Source: Schumannella sp. 10F1B-5-1 (GTDB lineage Bacteria; Actinomycetota; Actinomycetes; Actinomycetales; Microbacteriaceae). Taken from it: 64,000 bases of DNA. The notes beneath the pieces were generated by a model. The model was not told the DNA's origin. It did no database searches and was given only the letters and a program-made list of their open reading frames with translations. Positions 57,699-64,000 of this stretch are shown piece by piece. The position numbers were made by a program, and so were the translations under genes. Each line of letters begins with the position of its first letter. The first letter of the stretch is position 1. The stretch covers positions 368,798 through 432,797 of the forward strand of contig NZ_VHQH01000039.1 in NCBI RefSeq assembly GCF_006517535.1. The letters are read 5' to 3'.

Positions 57699-58423
57699 GC
57701 GTGCAGCGCCCGGTAGTCGGCGATCAGCGCGGCGGGCTCCCCCGCATCCACCAGACGCCCCTCGGCGAAGCGCAGGGCCACGTCGCAGCGCGCCGCCAGC
57801 TCGAGGTCGTGCGTGACCACGACGAGCTGCGCATCCAGGTCGTCGATGAGGATCCCGCCGATGCGACGTGCGTTGCCGAGGTCGAGCAGCGTGGTCGGCT
57901 CGTCGGCGATCACGAGCGCCGGCTCGCGGATCAGCACGGCCGCCAGGGCGAGCAGCTGCTTCTGCCCGCCCGAGAGCTGGTGCGCGGGCGCGTCGGCCAG
58001 CTCGGACATCCCGAAGCGGGCCAGCGTGCCCGCGACGCGCTCGACGACCGCGGCGCGGTCGAGCCCGCTCCCCCGCAGCGAGAACGCGACGTCGTCGGCC
58101 ACGGTGGGCATCAGGATCTGCGCATCCGGGTTCGTGAAGACGACGCCGACCGCGGCGCGCAGAGCCTTCCGCCCGCGCTCCACATCGATCCCGTGCACGC
58201 GCACCGTACCGCGCGTCGGCGGCACGAGCCCGCCGAGCAGCCGGGTGAAGGTCGACTTGCCCGAGCCGTTCGCGCCGATGACGGCCACGCGGCGCTGATC
58301 GAGCCGCGCATCCACGCCCGACAGCACCGGCGTGCCGCCGAGTTCGACGTCGACTCCCGACAGCTCGATGACGGCGCCGGGCGGTCGACCGGGATGCGGT
58401 TCGGCGGGCTGCGCGGGCGTCAT
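57695..58423 (-). CDS. bioM: ECF transporter ATPase (BioM)
   Basis: 242-residue ABC ATPase of the biotin ECF system. Walker A VIGANGSGKSTFTRL, the Q-loop region VVFTNPDAQILMPTVADDV (ECF-typical N-P-D-x-Q), signature LSGGQKQLLALA, Walker B LVIADEPTTLLDLGN and the His switch VVVTHDLELAA. A 20-residue Pro/Ala-rich tail precedes the domain. The ATG overlaps the bioY stop by 4 bp. With one ATPase gene only, a homodimer is expected, as in other BioMNY systems. Confidence 0.93.
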   Translation of the reverse strand: MTPAQPAEPHPGRPPGAVIELSGVDVELGGTPVLSGVDARLDQRRVAVIGANGSGKSTFTRLLGGLVPPTRGTVRVHGIDVERGRKALRAAVGVVFTNPDAQILMPTVADDVAFSLRGSGLDRAAVVERVAGTLARFGMSELADAPAHQLSGGQKQLLALAAVLIREPALVIADEPTTLLDLGNARRIGGILIDDLDAQLVVVTHDLELAARCDVALRFAEGRLVDAGEPAALIADYRALHA

Positions 58424-59046
58424 CGCGCCGCGGTCTCCTCGACCGACGTCGGCGCAGCAGAGCGGACGCCCCGACGCTCGGCGCGGCGGCCGAACGCCGG
58501 CGGGTAGGCGCGCCAGAGCGCGAGCGTCAGCAGCGTCGCCACCACGACCTTGATCAGATCGCCCGGGATGAAGGCGAGACTCGAGATGATCGTCGCGCCG
58601 AGCGGCAGACCCGTCACGAGCGACTGCACGGGGATGCCGCAGGTGTAGATCACGACGATGCCGCCGATGACCGCGCCGAGCGCCACGCGCCACCCGGCGA
58701 GCGCACCGCGGCCGCTGTGCGCCACGAGGCCGGTCACGAAGGCGCCCGGCAGCCAGCCGAGCAGGTAGCCCGCGGTCACGCCGACGAACACGGCCGGTCC
58801 ACCGTGCCCGCCGGAGAGCAGCGGGAGCCCGACGAGCACGAGCAGCTCGAACACGGCGACGGCCGCGAGTCCGCGCAGCGGGCCGAGCACGGTGCCCGCC
58901 AGCACGACCCCGAGGGTCTGCGCCGTGATCGGCACGAGGCCGGGAACCGGGATCGGGCCGGGCAGCCCGAGCACCGCGATGATCGCGGCGAAGACGGCGA
59001 TGCGCGCGAGGTCGCGGGTGTCGAAGCGGGAGGCGGTGCGGGCCAT
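58420..59046 (-). CDS. bioY: Biotin transporter BioY (S component), first copy
   Basis: 208-residue biotin-binding membrane protein. Six hydrophobic helices; signature segments are PVPGLVPITAQTLGVVLAG (P-x-P-x-x-P-x-T-x-Q-x-x-x-V), the GPLRGLAAVAVFELLVLVGL helix, GGPAVFVGVTAGYLLGWLPG (G-x-x-x-G-Y-L-x-G-F/W) and FIPGDLIKVVVA (P-G-D-x-x-K). It is the first gene of the leftward bioY-bioM-bioN operon, with GAGGAG before its ATG and an untranslated leader of ~95 nt from the BioQ-operator region. A second, divergent bioY lies at 59816. Confidence 0.93.
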   Translation of the reverse strand: MARTASRFDTRDLARIAVFAAIIAVLGLPGPIPVPGLVPITAQTLGVVLAGTVLGPLRGLAAVAVFELLVLVGLPLLSGGHGGPAVFVGVTAGYLLGWLPGAFVTGLVAHSGRGALAGWRVALGAVIGGIVVIYTCGIPVQSLVTGLPLGATIISSLAFIPGDLIKVVVATLLTLALWRAYPPAFGRRAERRGVRSAAPTSVEETAAR

Positions 59047-59121
59047 GTCGGCTCCTCGGGTCGGACGGCGGTGGAGCGCGACGCGAGCGGATCACCGCCG
59101 GACTCCGGAACGGCGCTCTCC

Positions 59122-59149
59122 TGAACACCGTTCACCTGAACGCCGTTCA
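59122..59149. promoter_or_regulatory. Twin BioQ-type operators
   Basis: TGAACACCGTTCA (59122-59134) and TGAACGCCGTTCA (59137-59149), two 13-bp inverted repeats (TGAAC-N3-GTTCA) spaced 15 bp centre to centre. They resemble the published actinobacterial BioQ operator (TGAAC-N3-GTT-type, from memory). They lie between the divergent bioY and the TetR gene. Confidence 0.85.
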
Positions 59150-59157
59150 CTATAGTG
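59148..59157. promoter_or_regulatory. Symmetric -10 box shared by divergent bioY and bioQ
   Basis: CACTATAGTG is a perfect palindrome containing TATAGT on each strand. Rightward, the box (59151-59156) is 6 nt before the ATG of the regulator; leftward, it would start transcription inside operator 2. Confidence 0.6.
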
Positions 59158-59162
59158 GCGTC

Positions 59163-59819
59163 ATGGCCTCCGACCGCGCGCACGCCCGTCACGACCGGGA
59201 CTCCGTGATCGACGCGGCCCTGCGCCTGCTCGACGAGCACGGACTCCCCGAGCTCACGATGCGCCGCCTCGCCGGCGCCCTCGATGTGCAGCCCAGCGCG
59301 CTCTACTGGCACGTCGAGAACAAGCAGACGCTGCTGGCGGCCGTCGCCGACCGCATCCTCGCCGCCGCCCGCCCCGCGCCTGGTCCCGGCCTCGACTGGC
59401 GCGATGCGACCCGCCACGAGGTGCTCGCGGTCCGGGATGCGCTGCTCACCTACCGCGACGGAGCCGAGGTCGTGCTCAGCACGCGGGCCCTCGGTCTCGG
59501 CGGCGACGACGCGCTGCAGCGCATCTCCGCCGCGCTCGGACGCGGCCACGACGCGACCACCGCCCGCCGCGCCGCGACCGCGCTACTGCACCTCGTGCTC
59601 GGCGATGCGACGCTCGTGCAGCAGCGCATCCAGGCCGACAGCCTCGGCGTCACGACGCGTACGGCGGCGCTCGACCCCACCGGCCCGGCCGCCGACGTCG
59701 ACACCGTGCGGACCGGACTCGAGCTCGTGCTCGACGGACTCGCCGCCGACACGGACGCCGCCGTCGATCCTGCCGCCGAGGCCGCCACGGCCCCGTATCG
59801 CCCGGAGCGCCGAGCATGA
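59163..59819 (+). CDS. bioQ: TetR family regulator, probable biotin repressor BioQ
   Basis: 218-residue TetR-type repressor. The helix-turn-helix is at residues ~12-58: VIDAALRLLDEHGLPELTMR, RLAGALDVQPSALYWHVENK and QTLLAAVADRIL. The C-terminal domain is Ala/Leu-rich with ARRAATALLHLVLGDATLV, related to TetR_C-type dimerisation domains. The assignment as BioQ rests on the twin TGAAC-N3-GTTCA operators upstream, the flanking biotin-transport genes and the 4-bp overlap with the second bioY. It would be autoregulated. Leaderless ATG start at 59163. Confidence 0.85.
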   Translation: MASDRAHARHDRDSVIDAALRLLDEHGLPELTMRRLAGALDVQPSALYWHVENKQTLLAAVADRILAAARPAPGPGLDWRDATRHEVLAVRDALLTYRDGAEVVLSTRALGLGGDDALQRISAALGRGHDATTARRAATALLHLVLGDATLVQQRIQADSLGVTTRTAALDPTGPAADVDTVRTGLELVLDGLAADTDAAVDPAAEAATAPYRPERRA

Positions 59820-60484
59820 GCTTCGCCGTCTCGCGCCGGCTCGTGCTCGCCGACCGGCTGATCGGGCGATCGCTTCTCGGCGACATCGGCCTGGTCGCCG
59901 GAGGCGTCCTGTTCACAGCCGTGCTCGCGCAGGTCTCGATCGAGCTGCCCATCGTGCCGATCACCGGCCAGACGCTCGCCGTGCTGCTGGTCGGAGCGAC
60001 CCTCGGCGCCGCCCGCGGCGCGCTGTCGATGATCGTCTACGCGGCCGCCGGAGCCGCCGGCCTCCCCGTCTTCAGCGGCCTGAGCAGCGGCGTGCACGTG
60101 CTGCTCGGCACGACCGGTGGCTTCATCGTCAGCTATGTCGTGTCGGCCGCGTTCGTCGGCTGGCTCTCGGAGCAGGCCTGGGATCGACGCCGCGTCACGG
60201 CGATGCTCACGTTCCTCGGCGGCACGGTCGTCACCTTCGCGATCGGCGTGCCGTGGCTCTACGCCTCGCTCACGCGGCTCGGGCCCGAGGTCTGGCGCGC
60301 CGAGGGCTATGACAGCGCGCTCGCCGCGGCGTTCGGGCTCGGACTGCTCCCGTTCATCCCGGGCGGCATCATCAAGGCCGGCCTCGCGGCGGTGCTCATC
60401 CCGCTGTGCTGGCGCGGTGCCGACGCCCTCGAGGCGCGACGCGAGCGTCGCCGTTCGGCAGCGGCCTCCGCGCCCGTCGGCTGA
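59816..60484 (+). CDS. bioY2: Biotin transporter BioY, second copy
   Basis: 222-residue BioY homologue. VSIELPIVPITGQTLAVLLVG is the biotin-site segment (P-I-x-P-I-T-x-Q-T-L), followed by GAARGALSMIVYAAAGAAGLP, VHVLLGTTGGFIVSYVVSA, FAIGVPWLYASL and LGLLPFIPGGIIKAGLAA (P-G-G/D-x-x-K). It differs clearly from the first copy, so the pair is not a recent duplication. It starts inside the end of bioQ (ATGA overlap), so both are made from the same operator-controlled transcript. It has no ATPase of its own nearby and may share BioMN or act alone. Confidence 0.9.
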   Translation: MSFAVSRRLVLADRLIGRSLLGDIGLVAGGVLFTAVLAQVSIELPIVPITGQTLAVLLVGATLGAARGALSMIVYAAAGAAGLPVFSGLSSGVHVLLGTTGGFIVSYVVSAAFVGWLSEQAWDRRRVTAMLTFLGGTVVTFAIGVPWLYASLTRLGPEVWRAEGYDSALAAAFGLGLLPFIPGGIIKAGLAAVLIPLCWRGADALEARRERRRSAAASAPVG

Positions 60485-60523
60485 GGGTCACCCGACCGCG
60501 CGGGTCGGGGCTGACGGCTGACG

Positions 60524-60853
60524 TCAGATGCTGAAGCCGATCGCGCGCATCATGTCGCGACCGTCGTCGGTGATGCGCTCCGGACCCCACGGCGGCATCC
60601 ACACCCAGTTGATGCGGAAGCGCTCGACGATGCCGTCGAGCGACTGCCCGACCTGCTCCTCGATCACATCGGTGAGCGGGCATCCGGCCGAGGTCAGCGT
60701 CATCGAGATGATGAGCGCGTCGTTCTCGTCGTCCCAGGCGAGGTCGTAGACCAGGCCGAGGTCGACGATGTTGACCCCGAGCTCGGGATCGATCACGTTC
60801 TTCAGGCCCTCCTCGACGTCGTCGAAGAGCTTCGGCTCGAGAGCAGTGGGCAT
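60524..60853 (-). CDS. Metal-sulfur cluster assembly factor (SufT-like, MIP18/DUF59)
   Basis: 109-residue DUF59/MIP18 family protein that helps Fe-S cluster carriage or assembly. NVIDPELGVNIVDLGLVYDLA is the family hallmark (D-P-E-L/I-x-x-x-I-V-D-L-G-L-V), and MTLTSAGCPLTDVIEEQV carries the conserved Cys in T-x-x-x-C-P. GGAGGTCACC precedes the ATG. It is the last gene of the leftward suf run, 20 bp after sufC. Confidence 0.93.
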   Translation of the reverse strand: MPTALEPKLFDDVEEGLKNVIDPELGVNIVDLGLVYDLAWDDENDALIISMTLTSAGCPLTDVIEEQVGQSLDGIVERFRINWVWMPPWGPERITDDGRDMMRAIGFSI

Positions 60854-60873
60854 GGTGACCTCCTGGCCGGAGC

Positions 60874-61632
60874 CTACGCCTGGGCGGTGAGGTAGCGGTC
60901 GTAGCCCTCGTCCTCGAGGCGGTCGGCCAGCTCGCGGCCGCCCTCCTCGGCGACACGGCCGTTCACGAAGACGTGCACGTGCGTCGGCTGGATGTATCGC
61001 AGGATGCGCGTGTAGTGCGTGATGAGCAGCACGCCGAGGTCGGTCTCCTGGTGGGCGCGGTTGACGCCCTCGGAGACGATCTTGAGCGCATCCACGTCGA
61101 GGCCCGAGTCGGTCTCGTCGAGCACGGCGAAGCGCGGCTTCAGCAGCTCGAGCTGCAGGATCTCGTGGCGCTTCTTCTCGCCGCCCGAGAAGCCCTCGTT
61201 GACGTTGCGGGCCGAGAACGAGCTGTCCATGCGCAGCTTGTCCATCTGCTCGTTGACGGTCTTGGCCCAGCCGCGGATCGCGGGGGCCTCGCCGTCGATC
61301 GCCGTCTTGGCGGTGCGCAGGAAGTTCGCCACCGTGACGCCGGGGATCTCGACCGGGTACTGCATCGCGAGGAAGAGGCCGGCGCGGGCGCGCTCGTCGA
61401 CGCTCATCTCGAGCACGTTCTCGCCGTCGAGGGTGATCGAGCCGCCGTCGACGTTGTAGCGCGGGTGGCCGGCGATCGTATAGGCGAGCGTCGACTTGCC
61501 CGAGCCGTTGGGGCCCATGATCGCGTGGATCTCGCCGCTCGCGATCGTCAGGTCGACGCCCTTGAGGATCGGCTTCGTGCCCTGGTCGGTCTCGATGCTG
61601 ACCTGCAGGTCGCGGATCTCGAGGGTGCTCAT
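60874..61632 (-). CDS. sufC: Fe-S cluster assembly ATPase SufC
   Basis: 252-residue ABC-type ATPase of the SufBCD scaffold. Walker A MGPNGSGKSTLAYTIAGHP, signature FSGGEKKRHEILQL, Walker B FAVLDETDSGLDVDALKIV (D-E-T-D-S-G-L-D is diagnostic of SufC), and the switch LLITHYTRILRYI. Q-loop MQYPVEIPGVTVANFLR is also SufC-like. GGAAG lies before the ATG. Starts 34 bp after the Rieske gene. Confidence 0.95.
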   Translation of the reverse strand: MSTLEIRDLQVSIETDQGTKPILKGVDLTIASGEIHAIMGPNGSGKSTLAYTIAGHPRYNVDGGSITLDGENVLEMSVDERARAGLFLAMQYPVEIPGVTVANFLRTAKTAIDGEAPAIRGWAKTVNEQMDKLRMDSSFSARNVNEGFSGGEKKRHEILQLELLKPRFAVLDETDSGLDVDALKIVSEGVNRAHQETDLGVLLITHYTRILRYIQPTHVHVFVNGRVAEEGGRELADRLEDEGYDRYLTAQA

Positions 61633-61666
61633 GCTTCTTCCTTGCTGATTCGGTTCAGTGCTGCGG

Positions 61667-61993
61667 TCAGACCGCGAGCTTCTGGCTCGGGTCGATGTAG
61701 ACGTCGCCGTCGATGATCTCGACCGCGAAGACGGGGACCGGCTCGTACGCCGGCAGGGTGAGGGGCTTGCCGGTCGTCAGCTCGAACTTCGAGCCGTGCG
61801 CCCAGCATTCGAGGCTGCCGTCGTCGACGAAGCCCTCGGCGAGCGAGATGTCGCCGTGCGTGCAGGTGTCGCCGATCGCGTGCACCGCACCGGCCGAGTC
61901 GAGCACGACGGCGATCGCGACGCCCTCGACGACGACGCGGTGCGCTTCGTCCTGCGTCAGCTCGTCGAGTGCCAGCACCCGGGTCGCGCTCAT
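61667..61993 (-). CDS. Rieske [2Fe-2S] ferredoxin-type protein (non-haem iron oxygenase ferredoxin subunit)
   Basis: 108-residue soluble Rieske protein. The cluster motifs are C-T-H in IGDTCTHGDISLAEG and C-x-x-H in LECWAHGSKFELTTG (C-x-H...C-x2-H complete). It resembles ferredoxins of ring-hydroxylating oxygenases, but no oxygenase is encoded here. Sitting inside the suf operon (overlapping sufD by 4 bp and preceding sufC), it may carry electrons to the SufBCD scaffold. That role is inference from position. Confidence 0.9.
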   Translation of the reverse strand: MSATRVLALDELTQDEAHRVVVEGVAIAVVLDSAGAVHAIGDTCTHGDISLAEGFVDDGSLECWAHGSKFELTTGKPLTLPAYEPVPVFAVEIIDGDVYIDPSQKLAV

Positions 61994-63177
61994 GCCCCGG
62001 CCTTCGAGGCCGGCGCGAGGTCTGCACCGCGGGCGAGCTCCGCCTCGATGTCGGCCGCGAGACGCTCCTCGAGCTCGGGGATGCCGATGCGCTGCACGAT
62101 CTCCATCAGGAACCCGGCGACGACGAGACGGCGGGCCGTCTCCTCGGTGATGCCCCGCGCCTGCAGGTAGAACAGCTGCTCGTCGTCGAACCGGCCGGTC
62201 GCGCTCGCGTGGCCGGCTCCGGCGATGTCGCCCGTCTCGATCTCGAGGTTCGGGATGCTGTCGGCGCGGGTGCCGTCGGTCAGCACGAGGTTCTGGTTCT
62301 TCTCGTAGCTGTCGGTTCCCGTCGCATCCGGCCCGATCAGCACGTCGCCGATCCAGACCGTGCGGGCTCCGGCGCCCTGGAGGGCGCCCTTGTAGAGCAC
62401 GTCGCCCTTCGTGTCGGGGCCCTCGTGGAAGAGGTAGACCTGCGACTCGAGGTGCTGGCCGGAGTCGGAGAAGGCGAGCCCGTAGAGCGCGGTCTCGGCG
62501 CCCTCGCCGGCGAGGCGCACCGAAGGGTTGACGCGCACGACGCCGCCGCCGAACGAGACGACGATGTGCTTGAGGTTCGCGCGGGCGCCGACGACGGCCT
62601 GGTGAGCGGAGGCGTGCACCGCGGTGTCGTCCCACTGCTGCACGCTGATGAGCGTCAGGTCGGCCTTGTCGCGCACGATGATCTCGACGTTCTGCGCGAG
62701 CGCCGCCGATCCGCTGTGCTCGAGCACGACGGTCGCGTTGCTGCCGGGCAGGGCCTCGACCACGATGTGGGCGTTCGCGTGGCCGGCGGCGTCGACACCG
62801 CGCAGCCGCACGAACACCGGCTCGGCGATGGCCTCGCCCTCGGGGATGCGCACGTGCAGCCCGGTCTCGCTGCGCTTCCAGGCGATCGCGCTCGGCAGGT
62901 CCTCGGGGCGGAAGATCTCGCCGCGCACGGCGTCGCCCTCGGCGGGCGCGATCAGTCCGGCGGCCTCGAGAGCGGTCACGTCGAACTCGACGGCGCCCGA
63001 GGTCTCCTCATCGACGAACAGCGGCGCCAGGCGCGCCACGTCCGACAGCTTCCAGTTGACCTCGCGCCCGGTGGGCGTGCCGAAGTCGGCCGGGTCGAAG
63101 GAGGTCGGGCGCTCCGAGCGCGTCTGGATCGGCGCCGCCGATCCGGGGGTGGACGGGGCGGTGTCGACCAGGGTCAT
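61990..63177 (-). CDS. sufD: Fe-S cluster assembly protein SufD
   Basis: 395-residue SufD, partner of SufB in the SufBC2D scaffold. A long N-terminal helical part is followed by the beta-helix: [46 protein letters not shown], then [21 protein letters not shown]. The C-terminal domain has [34 protein letters not shown] (shown only as landmarks GHASATG and [12 protein letters not shown]), typical of SufB/SufD. Stop overlaps the Rieske start, start overlaps the sufB stop (both ATGA). Confidence 0.93.
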   Translation of the reverse strand: MTLVDTAPSTPGSAAPIQTRSERPTSFDPADFGTPTGREVNWKLSDVARLAPLFVDEETSGAVEFDVTALEAAGLIAPAEGDAVRGEIFRPEDLPSAIAWKRSETGLHVRIPEGEAIAEPVFVRLRGVDAAGHANAHIVVEALPGSNATVVLEHSGSAALAQNVEIIVRDKADLTLISVQQWDDTAVHASAHQAVVGARANLKHIVVSFGGGVVRVNPSVRLAGEGAETALYGLAFSDSGQHLESQVYLFHEGPDTKGDVLYKGALQGAGARTVWIGDVLIGPDATGTDSYEKNQNLVLTDGTRADSIPNLEIETGDIAGAGHASATGRFDDEQLFYLQARGITEETARRLVVAGFLMEIVQRIGIPELEERLAADIEAELARGADLAPASKAGA

Positions 63178-64000
63178 CCGACGCTGCCTTCCATGCTCAT
63201 CTCGATGAGCTTGTTCAGTTCCAGGGCGTACTCCATCGGCAGCTCGCGCGCGATCGGCTCGATGAAGCCGCGCACGATCATGGCCATGGCCTCGTCTTCG
63301 GGCATGCCGCGCGACTGCAGGTAGAACAGCTGCTCCTCGCTCACGCGCGACACGGTCGCCTCGTGGCCGAGCTGCACGTCGTCGACGCGGATGTCGATCG
63401 CGGGGTAGGTGTCCGAGCGCGAGATGGTGTCGACCAGCAGCGCGTCGCAGCGCACCGTGTTGGCGGCGTGGTGGGCATTCGCATCCACCCGCACCTCACC
63501 GCGGTAGCCCGCACGGCCGCCGCCGCGCGCGATCGACTTCGAGACGATCGACGACGTCGTGTACGGCGCCATGTGGATCATCTTCGCGCCGGCGTCCTGG
63601 TGCTGGCCGGGGCCCGCGAACGCGACCGACAGGGTCTCGCCCTTGGCGTGCTCGCCCGCGAGGTAGATCGACGGGTACTTCATCGTCACCTTCGAGCCGA
63701 TGTTGCCGTCGATCCACTCCATGGTCGCGCCCTCGTGCGCGATCGCGCGCTTGGTGACCAGGTTGTACACGTTGTTCGACCAGTTCTGGATCGTCGTGTA
63801 GCGCACGCGGGCGTTCTTCTTCACGATGATCTCGACGACGGCCGAGTGCAGCGAGTCGGACTTGTAGATCGGCGCCGTGCAGCCCTCGATGTAGTGCACG
63901 TAGCTGCCCTCGTCGGCGATGATCAGCGTGCGCTCGAACTGGCCCATGTTCTCGGTGTTGATGCGGAAGTAGGCCTGCAGCGGGATCTCGACGTGCACGC
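63174..64000 (-). CDS. sufB: Fe-S cluster assembly protein SufB, C-terminal part
   Basis: The last ~275 residues of SufB; the start lies beyond the window edge. Recognisable segments: [40 protein letters not shown] (with the conserved Cys thought to take part in cluster assembly), [55 protein letters not shown], and [18 protein letters not shown]. All are near-invariant in SufB. First gene of the visible leftward run sufB-sufD-Rieske-sufC-DUF59. Its promoter and any sufR regulator would lie to the right, outside the window. Confidence 0.96.
   Translation of the reverse strand, partial: VHVEIPLQAYFRINTENMGQFERTLIIADEGSYVHYIEGCTAPIYKSDSLHSAVVEIIVKKNARVRYTTIQNWSNNVYNLVTKRAIAHEGATMEWIDGNIGSKVTMKYPSIYLAGEHAKGETLSVAFAGPGQHQDAGAKMIHMAPYTTSSIVSKSIARGGGRAGYRGEVRVDANAHHAANTVRCDALLVDTISRSDTYPAIDIRVDDVQLGHEATVSRVSEEQLFYLQSRGMPEDEAMAMIVRGFIEPIARELPMEYALELNKLIEMSMEGSVG

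Noticed and set aside
59047-59162. Biotin or other riboswitch before bioY
   Set aside because: No conserved aptamer-like structure is recognisable. The inverted repeats are better explained as protein operators, and the rightward transcript is leaderless.

Overview
The window reads as a contiguous piece of a GC-rich Actinomycetota chromosome, most likely Microbacteriaceae. Reasons: an rbpA gene, a pafB-pafC-tatA-tatC-helY-lnt block, the actinobacterial ImuA'/ImuB/DnaE2 translesion set, a DUF3099-SURF1 cluster, a suf operon carrying a Rieske-type ferredoxin gene, many GTG starts, and many genes whose only visible promoter is a TAnnnT box 6-8 nt before the start codon. The family assignment is inference from gene content; no 16S rRNA gene is present. 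Coding density is very high: no gap exceeds about 210 bp and I see no insertion sequence, prophage or CRISPR array.

Layout. 1-3400: two dihydrofolate-reductase-fold proteins, then a leftward SDR-Nudix-UPF0303-ABC ATPase run. 3546-6296: nfeD-SPFH-glycerophosphodiesterase and rbpA. 6338-16296 (all leftward): lnt, helY, tatC, tatA, pafC, pafB, an FKBP-type lipoprotein, trmI and a HAD phosphatase; the pup/proteasome genes usually found near here are absent. 16368-20155: PAC2 protein, VanZ-like protein, uppP, M20 peptidase, tRNA-Leu(GAG). 20299-33000 is a DNA-damage region: ImuA', ImuB and DnaE2 with two LexA/SOS boxes, a HAD gene broken by an in-frame amber codon, a Pyr_excise-like protein, an SF2 helicase and DinB. 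33026-37409 is the most accessory part: a secreted FG-GAP protein, GlsB-like protein, SGNH hydrolase, an unknown gene and a SUKH (SMI1/KNR4) gene. 37486-48110: D-Ala-D-Ala carboxypeptidase, APC transporter, SpoU methyltransferase, sirtuin, histidine phosphatase, glycosyltransferase, alpha/beta hydrolase, trehalose synthase, exonuclease, Nudix. 48219-56983: rpmE2, ABC ATPase, divergent glgA/glgC with serB, fabG, the SURF1 cluster, ABC-F ATPase. 57090-60484: a biotin ECF uptake locus with two bioY genes around a BioQ-type regulator. 60524-64000: sufT-like, sufC, Rieske protein, sufD and the 3' part of sufB.

Functional links. LexA boxes precede imuA' and imuB, and PafBC (the LexA-independent damage regulator of mycobacteria) is also encoded here, so both damage-response arms are represented. 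GlgA, GlgC and TreS form a glycogen/trehalose group. BioQ sits between the two biotin-transport units with a twin operator and a symmetric -10 box.

The strongest unexplained signal is not a gene. The heptamer CTCCCCC occurs 25 times on the + strand and, by my scan, never as GGGGGAG on the same strand. It occurs in + genes, - genes and intergenic DNA alike, and leftward genes use GGG-GAG for Gly-Glu at these places. This looks like a replichore-polar chromosome motif. All counts were made by eye.
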